Translations under genes and position numbers: made by a program
Notes under the pieces: model-generated
The model's database searches: none
What the model was told of the DNA's origin: nothing
Seen by the model: only the letters and a program-made list of their open reading frames with translations
In this document: positions 25,884 to 33,682 of the stretch, in pieces
Numbering within the stretch: the stretch's first letter is position 1
Layout of the letters: the number at the start of each line of letters is the position of its first letter
From: Pseudomonadota bacterium
GTDB lineage: Bacteria > Pseudomonadota > Gammaproteobacteria > Steroidobacterales > Steroidobacteraceae
Assembly: GCA_021792755.1 (NCBI GenBank)
Contig: JAJYUA010000017.1
Span: 1-64,000 of the forward strand
Direction of reading: 5' to 3'
Length of the DNA stretch: 64,000 bases

Positions 25884-27164
25884 TCAGCGTCCAACCGCGG
25901 CGTCGAGCGCCTGGTCGAGGTCTGCGAGGATGTCATCGATATGCTCGATACCGACGCTGAGTCTCAATGTCTCCGGCCCGATGCCGGCCAGGCGCTGCTC
26001 CTCGGCGGACATCTGCCGGTGCGTCGTGGAGGCCGGATGGCAGGCGAGCGACTTGGCGTCCCCGAGGTTCACCAGGCGCTTGAAGAGCTTGAGCGCGTCG
26101 TAGAAGCGCGTGCCGGCGTCAAATCCCCCGCGGATGGCGAAGGTGAGCAGCGAGCAGGTCCGGCCGCCGAGGTACTTCTGCACGAGAGGGAAGTAAGGGC
26201 TCTCGGGAAAGCCGGCGTAGCTCACCGAGGCGACCCGCGGGTCATCACGCAGGAACTCCGCCACACGACGAGCGTTCTCGACGTGGCGCCCCATCCTCAG
26301 CCCGACCGTCTCGATCCCCTGCAACAGCAGGAAGGCGCTGAGCGGCGAGAGCACCGAGCCCATGGTGCGCTGGAAGACGCTGCGCGTGCGGCCGAGGTAG
26401 GCGGTCGGTCCGTAATGCTCGCTGTAGACGAGGCCGTGGTAGGACTCATCGGGCTGCGTCAGCATCGGATAGCGCGCCGCATGGCGCTCCCAGGCAAACC
26501 GGCCGCTGTCGATGATCACCCCTCCCATCGTGGTGCCGTGGCCGCCCAGAAACTTCGTGAGCGAGTGGATCACGACGTCCGCGCCGTGATCGATCGGACG
26601 AACGAGGATCGGCGTCGGCACGGTGTTGTCCACGATCAGGGGCACTCCCGCGCGGTGCGCCACCTCGGCCAGCGCCTCGATGTCGCAGACGTTGCCGGCG
26701 GGATTGCCGACCATCTCGCAGAACACCGCCCGGGTGTCCGCGTCGATCAGCGCCGCGAGCGATTCGGGACGATCGTCCCGGGCGAAGCGCGTGCGGATGC
26801 CGAGCTTCGGCAGGATGTGGGCAAACAGCGTGTGCGTCGTTCCGTAGAGCTGCGGCACCGAGACGATGTTGCGGCCGGCCTCCGTCACCGTGAGCACGCT
26901 GTAGTGCAGCGCCGCCTGGCCGGAACTCACGCAGAGCGCATCCATCCCGCCCTCGAGCAGCGCCATGCGCTTCTCGAGCACCGCGACCGTGGGATTGGCG
27001 ATGCGCGTATAGCGGAAGCCGTCCACCTCCAGGTCGAAGAGCGCCGCGCCGTGCTCGGCGCTGTCGAAGGAGTACGCCACGGTCTGGTAGATCGGCACGG
27101 CCACCGACTTGGTAGCCGGGTCCGCATCGAAGCCCCCGTGCAGGGCGATGGTCTCGGGTCGCAT
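25884..27164 (-). CDS. O-acetylhomoserine sulfhydrylase-like PLP enzyme (MetY type)
   Basis: The 426-residue enzyme of the Cys/Met metabolism PLP family has its cofactor lysine at Lys204 in HSLTKFLGGHG. The opening ETIALHGG, the block YQTVAYSF and the late TTHRQM segment (where a serine is usual) point to O-acetylhomoserine (thiol)-lyase. It would replace the O-acyl group of an activated homoserine with a sulfur or other nucleophile. Together with the MetA-like protein at 23122 it suggests an activated-homoserine step inside this cluster. ATG 27164 is chosen because GAGGGAA precedes it by 2 nt; an ATG at 27191 would overlap the reductase gene. Confidence 0.85.
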   Translation of the reverse strand: MRPETIALHGGFDADPATKSVAVPIYQTVAYSFDSAEHGAALFDLEVDGFRYTRIANPTVAVLEKRMALLEGGMDALCVSSGQAALHYSVLTVTEAGRNIVSVPQLYGTTHTLFAHILPKLGIRTRFARDDRPESLAALIDADTRAVFCEMVGNPAGNVCDIEALAEVAHRAGVPLIVDNTVPTPILVRPIDHGADVVIHSLTKFLGGHGTTMGGVIIDSGRFAWERHAARYPMLTQPDESYHGLVYSEHYGPTAYLGRTRSVFQRTMGSVLSPLSAFLLLQGIETVGLRMGRHVENARRVAEFLRDDPRVASVSYAGFPESPYFPLVQKYLGGRTCSLLTFAIRGGFDAGTRFYDALKLFKRLVNLGDAKSLACHPASTTHRQMSAEEQRLAGIGPETLRLSVGIEHIDDILADLDQALDAAVGR

Positions 27165-27171
27165 GGTTCCC

Positions 27172-27894
27172 TCAGGCTGTGTTGCCGGCATCCACGGTCA
27201 GGGTGATGCCCGTGATGTTGTGCGCCGCCTCGCTCAACAGGTACTCGACCGCGCCCGCGACGTCGGCGGGCTCGGCCATGCGGCGCAGGGCGCTGCGGCG
27301 GGCGATCTGCTCGCGCCCGCTCTCGCCGAGCTCACGGGTCATCACCGTGTCCACGAAGCCCGGCGCGACGGCATTCACCGTGATACCGAGCGGACCGACC
27401 TCGCGCGCCAACGAGCGCGTGAAGCCCTCGAGCGAGGCCTTGGTGGCCGAGTAAGCGGACAAGGCTCTGAAGCCGTTCGCGGCCACGATGCTGGTGATGT
27501 TGACGATGCGCCCGGCGCCGGCGCTCATCATCGAGCGCACGACGTACTTGGTGAGGATGATCGGGGCCAGCGTGTTCAGGCGCACCAGCGACTCGATGTC
27601 CGGATCGCGCATCGTGGCGAGCAGCCCGCCGATGCCGAGACCGGCGTTGTTGACGAGCCCGTAGAGCGGGCCTGCTTGCCGGCGCAGCTCACGCACCAGC
27701 TCTTTGAGCTCGGCGGTGTTCGAGAGGTCGAAAGCCCGAAACACAAGCCGCTGCGGGTGCGCCGCAATCAGCGCCCGCAGCTCATCTGACTCGGACCGCG
27801 CGATCGCGATCACGCGATAGCCGCCGGCAGCGAGCCTCGAGGCGATGGCGAGCCCGAGGCCCCGGCTTGCGCCCGTGACCAGCACGTTACGCAT
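27172..27894 (-). CDS. Short-chain dehydrogenase/reductase (FabG-like)
   Basis: The 240-residue SDR has the cofactor motif TGASRGLG (7-14), the NNAG motif and the catalytic Ser135, Tyr148 and Lys152 (YSATK). The sequence is close to 3-oxoacyl-carrier-protein reductases, including the C-terminal block LSEAAHNITGITLTVDAG. It probably reduces a carrier-bound keto group using NAD(P)H. The ATG at 27894 lies inside the 3' end of the ligase gene (8-nt overlap). A frame running back to 28068 is antisense-like filler and was not used. Confidence 0.87.
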   Translation of the reverse strand: MRNVLVTGASRGLGLAIASRLAAGGYRVIAIARSESDELRALIAAHPQRLVFRAFDLSNTAELKELVRELRRQAGPLYGLVNNAGLGIGGLLATMRDPDIESLVRLNTLAPIILTKYVVRSMMSAGAGRIVNITSIVAANGFRALSAYSATKASLEGFTRSLAREVGPLGITVNAVAPGFVDTVMTRELGESGREQIARRSALRRMAEPADVAGAVEYLLSEAAHNITGITLTVDAGNTA

Positions 27895-29374
27895 TGCCCG
27901 GGCCTTCCTGAGCCTCGGCCCCGCTCTCGCGGGGCCTGAGGCCGCCACGCTTGCGCGTCTCCTCATGGATCGCCCCCGGCGATGGGCTCGAGCGCACCAG
28001 CTTGCCGGAGGCCGACACCTCGAGGGAGGGAACGATGCGGATGAGCGCAGGAACCTTGTGCGCGGCAAGCGAGGAGCGGCATGTCCCGAGGATCTCCTCG
28101 CGGATGCGCTGCTCGCAGATCGGTTCCCCGGCCCCGCCGGCCGGCGGCTTGGTGAGCACGACGTCCGCCGCCACGACCGAGCCGGTGATGGGGTTGCGCC
28201 GAGCCTTGACCAGGGACATGCGCACGGCCGGATGGGAGTTGATCACGGCCTCGACTTCCTCGGGATGAACCTTGAAGCCTCCGACGTTGATGACGCCGCC
28301 GCTGCGTCCCAGGAAGTAATAGCGCCCGCCACGCACCTCCAGCCGATCTCCCAGATCGACGAAGCCTTCGGCGTCCTTCAGGGCAGGAGCATCCTCGCCG
28401 AGATAGCCCGAGGCGTTCCCGGGGGACTTGATCCGCAACGTGCCGCGGCTCACGTCGATCTCGACCCCTTCATCCGACAACCCGACGAGCGAGGCCGGAA
28501 AGCCCGCCAGCCCGTCGCGCACCTCGAACCCCACCCCCGCCTCCGTGGAGGCGAATGCGTGGGCGACGACGGCATCCGGCAAGGCCTCGCGCAGCGCGTC
28601 GAGAATCCCCTGATCGGCGATCTCGCCGGACAAGCGGACATAGCGGGGCGAGAGGCGCCCGAGCGCCCCGCTCATCAACGCCTTCCGCCAATGCGAGGGG
28701 GTACCCGAGAGGTGGGTGACCCCTGCCGCGGCCGCCCGAGCGAGAAACGCCGCGGTCGGCTCACCGGGGCTCGAGAAGACCATGGAGCCGCCGCAAACGG
28801 CCCGCAGGAAGATCTGCAGGCCCCCATAGCGGCGGATGTCGTAGAAGGTGCTCCAGACAGGGGATGCGGCTACCTCCGCTTCAGGGCGCGCAAAGGCGCT
28901 CACGAGGCTCGCCAGGGTGTGCGCCACCAGCTTCGGCGCGCCCGTCGTGCCGGAGGTCAGCAGCACCCACTGCGTCTCGCACGTCGCTTGACGTGTCAAG
29001 CCGGCCCGCTGCGGCTCGGGAGTCGCCGGCACATGGAGCACGCAGCCGACACCGGCCGGTGGCTCCTCCCCTGTGTGCCCGCCGATCCAGGTATCCGCCT
29101 GCACAGTGCGGATCACGTGCGCGCGGTGCTGCGGCGCGAGGTCCGGCGAGCACAGCACCATCCGCCCCGCCACCCCGTCGAGCTCGATGAGAAGGACGGC
29201 CGCCGTCAGCTGATCGCGCACGCCCACCACCACCGATCGTCCACGCAGCGTCTCCAGGCGCCCGCTCAGGCACGATCGGCTCGAGAGCTCGGCGAGTGCA
29301 ACGGTCCGCGAAGCAGCGAGCAGCCCGCCGGCGGAGCGCGCCGCGACCTGGGCAAGCGATTCGCGCGCACTCAT
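27887..29374 (-). CDS. AMP-forming acyl/aminoacyl ligase
   Basis: The 495-residue protein is an ANL-superfamily adenylating enzyme. It has the ATP-binding P-loop LLTSGTTGAPK (138-148), the ASTEAG motif (about 275-280), GFVDLGDRLEV, the hinge region GRSGGVINVGGFKV (356-369) and the C-terminal catalytic Lys458 in SASGKLVR. It activates a carboxylic acid as the adenylate and transfers it to a thiol, most likely the phosphopantetheine of the carrier gene 5 nt upstream. The N-terminal 130 residues are shorter and more divergent than in acyl-CoA ligases, as is usual for stand-alone carrier-loading ligases. The substrate is unknown. Confidence 0.85.
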   Translation of the reverse strand: MSARESLAQVAARSAGGLLAASRTVALAELSSRSCLSGRLETLRGRSVVVGVRDQLTAAVLLIELDGVAGRMVLCSPDLAPQHRAHVIRTVQADTWIGGHTGEEPPAGVGCVLHVPATPEPQRAGLTRQATCETQWVLLTSGTTGAPKLVAHTLASLVSAFARPEAEVAASPVWSTFYDIRRYGGLQIFLRAVCGGSMVFSSPGEPTAAFLARAAAAGVTHLSGTPSHWRKALMSGALGRLSPRYVRLSGEIADQGILDALREALPDAVVAHAFASTEAGVGFEVRDGLAGFPASLVGLSDEGVEIDVSRGTLRIKSPGNASGYLGEDAPALKDAEGFVDLGDRLEVRGGRYYFLGRSGGVINVGGFKVHPEEVEAVINSHPAVRMSLVKARRNPITGSVVAADVVLTKPPAGGAGEPICEQRIREEILGTCRSSLAAHKVPALIRIVPSLEVSASGKLVRSSPSPGAIHEETRKRGGLRPRESGAEAQEGPGNA

Positions 29375-29379
29375 AAAGG

Positions 29380-29619
29380 TTATGTCGCAGACTTCTCGTA
29401 CATTCTGACGAAATCACCGAAGGTCACCGGGAAGGCGTCCGCCGTGTCGAATGGGTCGTAGCCCAGGACATCCTCGAGTCGCGCCGCGATGAGCGCGAAG
29501 CTCAGGGAATCGAGGCCGCTCTCGAGCAGCTTCAAGTCATCCGTGAGGGGGGCAAGCTGGCGCCGCTGCTCGCGGGCGACATCCTCAAACAGCGTCGCGA
29601 TGGTCGATCTCACCTGCAT
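29380..29619 (-). CDS. Acyl carrier protein (second carrier)
   Basis: The protein (79 residues from ATG 29619) has the classic phosphopantetheine motif LLESGLDSLSF with Ser38. It shares helix pattern with PCP/ACP domains but little sequence with the carrier at 24114. The start is set by AGAGGAAG 8 nt upstream; an ATG at 29658 in the same frame would add 13 residues. It is the first gene of the minus-strand unit with the AMP-forming ligase, the reductase and the two PLP enzymes, and is probably loaded by the ligase. Confidence 0.85.
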   Translation of the reverse strand: MQVRSTIATLFEDVAREQRRQLAPLTDDLKLLESGLDSLSFALIAARLEDVLGYDPFDTADAFPVTFGDFVRMYEKSAT

Positions 29620-29665
29620 GGTCCCGACTTCCTCTTGCGAAGCGTGCCCAAATGGCACTGACTAT

Positions 29666-29671
29666 GTTATA
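29666..29671 (-). promoter_or_regulatory. Candidate -10 element for the second-carrier operon
   Basis: Read on the minus strand the hexamer is TATAAC, in an A/T-rich patch 47 bp upstream of the carrier start at 29619. A short inverted repeat, GTGC-N5-GCAC (29676-29688), abuts it and could be an operator. No good -35 element is visible. Confidence 0.35.
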
Positions 29672-29853
29672 TGAAGTGCTCATCGCACGGTCTTCGACAA
29701 ACCCCACGTCTCGGCAGAGTGCCCGCAGAAAGAGGTCGATCGATCCCCCCCGGCGGGGCGTGGATTGCGCAGCAGCTGCCGTTGCCGCAGCGTCCCCCGG
29801 CGCCCGGCCGCTTGGATCGCCATTGCGGCCGTCAGGCTGCCTGCATGACGCCT

Positions 29854-30747
29854 CTACGGGCTGCGCCGGCCCTCGGGCGCAGCGCGCCGCCGCTCGGTTG
29901 CCCCATAGGTCGAGTAGCCGTAGTGGGTGTAATAGCCGTCCCCCCCCGTGAAATGCGCATCGTTGAGCACCAGGCCATACACCCGGGACTTCTCGAGCAG
30001 CGCGATGGCATCGAGCAGCGCCTGGCGGGGGGTCCTGCCGGCTCGCGCCACCATGAGGATCTGTGCCGGAATCTGCTTCAGCGCCCGCGCCTCGCTCGAG
30101 ACAAGGAGCGGCGCCGAGTCAAGCAGCACCATCCGCCGCGGATAGCGCCCGGTGAGCCGGGCGCAGATCTGCGCCATGCGTGTACTGGCAATCAGCTCCG
30201 CCGCCCCCTCGGCGGCCTTGCCGGCGGGCAACAGCTCGAGCCCAGGCACATTCGTCCCGACAACAAGCGATTCCACGTCGATCGTCTCGTCGCCGAGCGC
30301 ATCCATCAGTCCCGGCTCATCCTGCACACCGAAGGTGCGACTGAGATGGGCCTTCGGCACGTCGGCGTCGATCAGAAGCACGGAGACGTCGCGCTCGCGC
30401 GCGATGCTCAGCGCCAGATTCAGTGCGGTGAAGGTCTTCCCCTCCGCCGGCAAGGCGCTGGTGACCAGCATGAGACGGGCGTCGGCGTGGGCCCCTACCG
30501 CGAGGGCCTTCTGGATGAGCGGCCGCTTGATCTCGCGGTAACAGTCCGCGAACCGGGGCTCCTCGCCCGTTTCGGGCAGCTCACCCTGGGCGCGCAACTG
30601 ATCGATATCGATCTCGATGCGGCGGTGCCGCTCCGGCAGGCCCGCCACATCCGACTTGCGCGTATCGCTCAGCTCTTGCGGCCCGGTGCAGCCGCCGGCG
30701 CCGGTGGCCTGCCGCGCCTTGTCCAGGGCATTCTGGATGATGCTCAT
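29854..30747 (-). CDS. Polysaccharide tyrosine autokinase (exosortase-associated type)
   Basis: The 297-residue cytoplasmic BY-kinase of the CpsD/EpsG type has Walker A SALPAEGKTFTALN, Walker A' VLLIDADV and Walker B MVLLDSAPLL. Its tyrosine-rich C-terminus, GGDGYYTHYGYSTYG, is where autophosphorylation occurs in the family. The N-terminal IIQNALDKARQ helix is characteristic of the kinase linked to exosortase/PEP-CTERM systems. It partners the chain-length protein encoded just upstream; the two genes overlap by ATGA. It controls polymer length and export of the exopolysaccharide. Confidence 0.88.
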   Translation of the reverse strand: MSIIQNALDKARQATGAGGCTGPQELSDTRKSDVAGLPERHRRIEIDIDQLRAQGELPETGEEPRFADCYREIKRPLIQKALAVGAHADARLMLVTSALPAEGKTFTALNLALSIARERDVSVLLIDADVPKAHLSRTFGVQDEPGLMDALGDETIDVESLVVGTNVPGLELLPAGKAAEGAAELIASTRMAQICARLTGRYPRRMVLLDSAPLLVSSEARALKQIPAQILMVARAGRTPRQALLDAIALLEKSRVYGLVLNDAHFTGGDGYYTHYGYSTYGATERRRAAPEGRRSP

Positions 30748-32354
30748 GTGTGTACCGCCGGCGTGACGTGCGTACCGCCCAATCTGACCCCCATGTGACT
30801 CAGGATCACGACCGCAATGAACGCCGCGAGGAGACTGGCGAACGCGAACGCGAAGCGTCTCACCTCCCGGCGGGAGACGGCCGTGGTACGCGTTGGAAAC
30901 GCAGAGCCGACCACGGCGACCACCGGAATTCCGGTCAGCCGCTTCAGGGTGGCCGGGGAGTCGACGACCGGACGCAGCCGATTGAGCTGGTAACCCAGGG
31001 CGCCTCCGGCGCCGAGCGCCAGCATCAGGACGAAGGTCAGGAACTTACCGCGATGCGGCCAGACGGGCGCGTAGCTCGCCGCTGGCGGCTGCACGAGCTC
31101 GAAGCGCACGGCGCCGTCGTTGCCGGCCTTCTCGCCGAGCCGCGCCTTGTCATAGCTTGCGAGCAGGGCCGCATACTGTTTTTTGTTGATGGCGTAATCG
31201 CGGCTCAGCTGCGAGTACTGCGCCTCGAGCTTCGGGGTCTTGTCGAGCAGCCGCTGCAGCTCCTGCGCCTTGCGCTGGTGTTGGACGAGCTCCGTGCGCA
31301 GATCCGCGACGGTGACATCCACCTTGTCGAGGGCGAGCTCGGTGCTCTGGTAGACCGGGTTGGCGCTCGCGCCGCTCAGCGCCGCCGCGCTCGCATCCCC
31401 GCGCTTCAGGGCCGCGATCTCCTCGGCCCATCGGTGCTTGAGCGCCGCGAGCTCCTTGCGCGCGGCGATGACCCCCGGGTATTGATTGGTGTACTTGAGC
31501 AGCAGCCGATTGAGGCGCGTGCGCACCTGCTCGATCTGGGAAAGCGTGTTGCCGCCGGCCAGGACGACGCCGTTCGGTCCGACGACGGGCATCGCGTCGG
31601 CCGAGGAGATGGCGACGTTGCCATGCAGCTCACGCTCGAGCTCTTTTCGCTGGCTTTCGGCCACCACCAGCTTCGTTTTGAGGTTCTCGATCGCCCGGTT
31701 CTCGGCCACGAGCTGATCGAAGTAGCCGCCCTGCTCGGTCGGCAGCAGCCCGAAGTGCTCCGTCTTGAACGCCGCAAGGCGATCTTCGGCCGTCTGCAGG
31801 CGGTTCTCGTAGTCGGCGATCTGGGCCTTGAGGAACTGTTGTGCGTGCTCGGACCCCTTCTTGCTGCCGCCGAGCGTTTCGTTGATGAGAGTGCTCGTCA
31901 GCACTTGCACGAGCCGCAGGGCGCGGGCTCGATTGACGTCCTCGTAGCTGATCCCGTAAGTGGTGCCGCCCTGCTCGTCGTTGTCGACCGTGAGCTCGAT
32001 CCGATTCCTCAATGCATCGAGCAGCGCCTGCCGGCGCTCCGGACCGATGCCGCTCTTCGGCAGCGCGCCCACCCGTTCGGCGATCTGACTGAGCTGCGGG
32101 CCGGCAAGCAGCGCCTGGCGCACGTAGTTCAACTCCACGCTCACGTCCTGATTGGTCGCCAGACCCTGCAGGACCGGCTTGAGCGCCGTGCGGGTATCCA
32201 CCAGGACCTTCGCTTGGGCCTCGTAACGGTCCGGCAGGGAAAAGACGATGAGCCAACCGACGAGCGCGATCACGGCAGCCACCGCGAGCGCAAGCCAGCG
32301 GAAGCGCCACACGCCGCGCGCCTGCTCCAGAATCGGGTCGAGCCAGGGACTCAT
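30744..32354 (-). CDS. Polysaccharide chain-length determinant (Wzz-like)
   Basis: The 536-residue inner-membrane protein has an N-terminal transmembrane helix (LALAVAAVIALVGWLIVF). A long periplasmic region with coiled-coil stretches rich in E, K, Q and A follows (about 165-240 and 270-430), then C-terminal membrane segments around FLTFVLMLALGAGGALGY and FAFASLLAAFIAVVIL. The length and GNVAISSADAMP-type inserts fit the family found with exosortase systems. It works with the tyrosine autokinase to set polysaccharide length. The start at 32354 lies 6 nt after a possible 29-codon frame. Confidence 0.87.
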   Translation of the reverse strand: MSPWLDPILEQARGVWRFRWLALAVAAVIALVGWLIVFSLPDRYEAQAKVLVDTRTALKPVLQGLATNQDVSVELNYVRQALLAGPQLSQIAERVGALPKSGIGPERRQALLDALRNRIELTVDNDEQGGTTYGISYEDVNRARALRLVQVLTSTLINETLGGSKKGSEHAQQFLKAQIADYENRLQTAEDRLAAFKTEHFGLLPTEQGGYFDQLVAENRAIENLKTKLVVAESQRKELERELHGNVAISSADAMPVVGPNGVVLAGGNTLSQIEQVRTRLNRLLLKYTNQYPGVIAARKELAALKHRWAEEIAALKRGDASAAALSGASANPVYQSTELALDKVDVTVADLRTELVQHQRKAQELQRLLDKTPKLEAQYSQLSRDYAINKKQYAALLASYDKARLGEKAGNDGAVRFELVQPPAASYAPVWPHRGKFLTFVLMLALGAGGALGYQLNRLRPVVDSPATLKRLTGIPVVAVVGSAFPTRTTAVSRREVRRFAFAFASLLAAFIAVVILSHMGVRLGGTHVTPAVHT

Positions 32355-32360
32355 GGAAGC

Positions 32361-32450
32361 TCAGCGCCGGCTTTCCGGCGGCGCCGGCGCGGCGTCGGGC
32401 TCAACGGGCGGGTTGCGGGGCATGTCCTCATCAAAGCTCTTTGCGTTCAT
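32361..32450 (-). CDS. Possible 29-codon leader peptide
   Basis: An ATG at 32450 opens a short frame encoding MNAKSFDEDMPRNPP followed by a proline/alanine-rich tail. It stops 6 nt before the chain-length determinant start. Placement suggests a small coupled peptide or a remnant. No good ribosome-binding site is visible and no family is recognised. It may be chance. Confidence 0.25.
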   Translation of the reverse strand: MNAKSFDEDMPRNPPVEPDAAPAPPESRR

Positions 32451-32726
32451 GGCGGCGACGGCTTCTTGATTCTTGGCCGGTCCCGGGCTGGCACCGAGTC
32501 ATGATAGCGCCGAATTCGCCACGGTACAGCTTGCCGCGCCATTCGTCCGACGTTAAGTCCGGTCGTGGATCCGGCCACGCACGCCTTCGCCCTCGGCGAA
32601 GCCGGCGGCGGGCGGCGGCCGGGACGCTGCTCATTGCCGGCAATGACCCCCGCCGCAATCGAGCAGAGTGCCGACGTTTTTTACACTCCAACTCGCCGTT
32701 GCGGACAACCCACTGATTCTTAAGTA
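32451..32726. other. Divergent intergenic region upstream of WecG/TagA
   Basis: No gene was found. The segment should hold the promoter of the minus-strand chain-length/kinase unit. The A/T-rich 32677-32685, TTTTTTACA, recurs upstream of the other sigma-54 site in this window (42618-42626) and could be part of an activator site. Confidence 0.35.
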
Positions 32727-32742
32727 TGGCATGATACATGCT
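32727..32742 (+). promoter_or_regulatory. Candidate sigma-54 promoter
   Basis: TGGCATG-N4-ATGCT matches the sigma-54 consensus TGGCACG-N4-TTGCW at all but two informative positions, with GG and GC correctly spaced by 10. It predicts transcription from about 32753, which excludes an earlier in-frame ATG at 32738 and fits the ATG at 32828 of the WecG/TagA gene. Confidence 0.6.
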
Positions 32743-32827
32743 GTGCATTGTGCAAAGGTGCCTGAGCCCTGGGGTGTTGCGGGCAGCGGCGCTCAATCGT
32801 CCTGATGTGCGGCGTGCCCGGCTGTCG

Positions 32828-33682
32828 ATGCGGACAAATGAACTGACAGAATCGGCCGGCCGCGAGACGGCTCCGGCCCCTCATGAGGGATCCGATGTGA
32901 GCGCCCATGCCGCGGGCAAGGCAGCGTGCGTGCACCGGTTCGATGACTTCGGACTGGAAGACTTCCTGCCCGTGGCGGCCCGCTTCGGCGCGGACCGCTT
33001 CGGCTATGTGGTCACGCCCAACGTCGATCACCTGATCCGCTGTCACGAGGACGGCCATTTCCGCTCGCTTTGTGCGGCGGCGGACTTCACGCTGCTCGAC
33101 AGCCGCTTCGCGGCGAGGTTGCTGCGGCTGCTCAGAGGCTTGAGGCTGCCGGTGTGCACGGGCTCGGACCTCACGGCCGCTCTGTTCGCGCGCATCATCC
33201 GTCCCGTCGACCGGATCGTGCTGGTCGGCGGCAGCGGCGAGCAGGCCGAGCAGATCGCCTGCACCTACGGGTTGCGGGATGTTCGCCACCACAACCCTCC
33301 GATGGGCTTCATTCGTGACCCGCAGTCCGTACACGCCTGTCTCGCCTTCATCGAGCAGGCGAGCCCCTTTCGCTTCTGCTTTCTCGCGGTCGGCTCGCCC
33401 CAGCAGGAGCTGATCGCGGGACTGCTACGCCAGCGCGCAGCGGCCCGTGGCCTGGCGCTGTGCGTCGGCGCCTCTCTCGATTTCCTCACGGGCCACGAAC
33501 GGCGCGCCCCGCGCTGGCTGCAGCTTCTCTCGCTCGAGTGGCTGTACCGGCTGGCGCAGAACCCGCGGCGGCTGTGGATACGGTATCTGGTGCGCGGCCC
33601 GCGCATCTTCGGCTACCTGCGCCGGGCCGAGGTCGTCTTGCGCAAGTCCGCCCCGTCGTCGCCGGATCCGATGAGCCGGTAA
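32828..33682 (+). CDS. WecG/TagA/CpsF family glycosyltransferase
   Basis: The family-26 transferase (284 residues from ATG 32828) has the characteristic blocks TPNVDHLIRC, FTLLDSRFAARLLRLL, PMGFIRDP, LAVGSPQQELIA and CVGASLDFLTGHERRAPRW. It ends EWLYRLAQNPRRLWIRYL. Members transfer a hexosamine or aminomannuronate to a polyprenyl-linked sugar, usually the second step of repeat-unit assembly. The first 25 residues before the fold are variable. A candidate sigma-54 promoter lies upstream and the initiating transferase gene lies about 650 bp downstream. Confidence 0.88.
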   Translation: MRTNELTESAGRETAPAPHEGSDVSAHAAGKAACVHRFDDFGLEDFLPVAARFGADRFGYVVTPNVDHLIRCHEDGHFRSLCAAADFTLLDSRFAARLLRLLRGLRLPVCTGSDLTAALFARIIRPVDRIVLVGGSGEQAEQIACTYGLRDVRHHNPPMGFIRDPQSVHACLAFIEQASPFRFCFLAVGSPQQELIAGLLRQRAAARGLALCVGASLDFLTGHERRAPRWLQLLSLEWLYRLAQNPRRLWIRYLVRGPRIFGYLRRAEVVLRKSAPSSPDPMSR

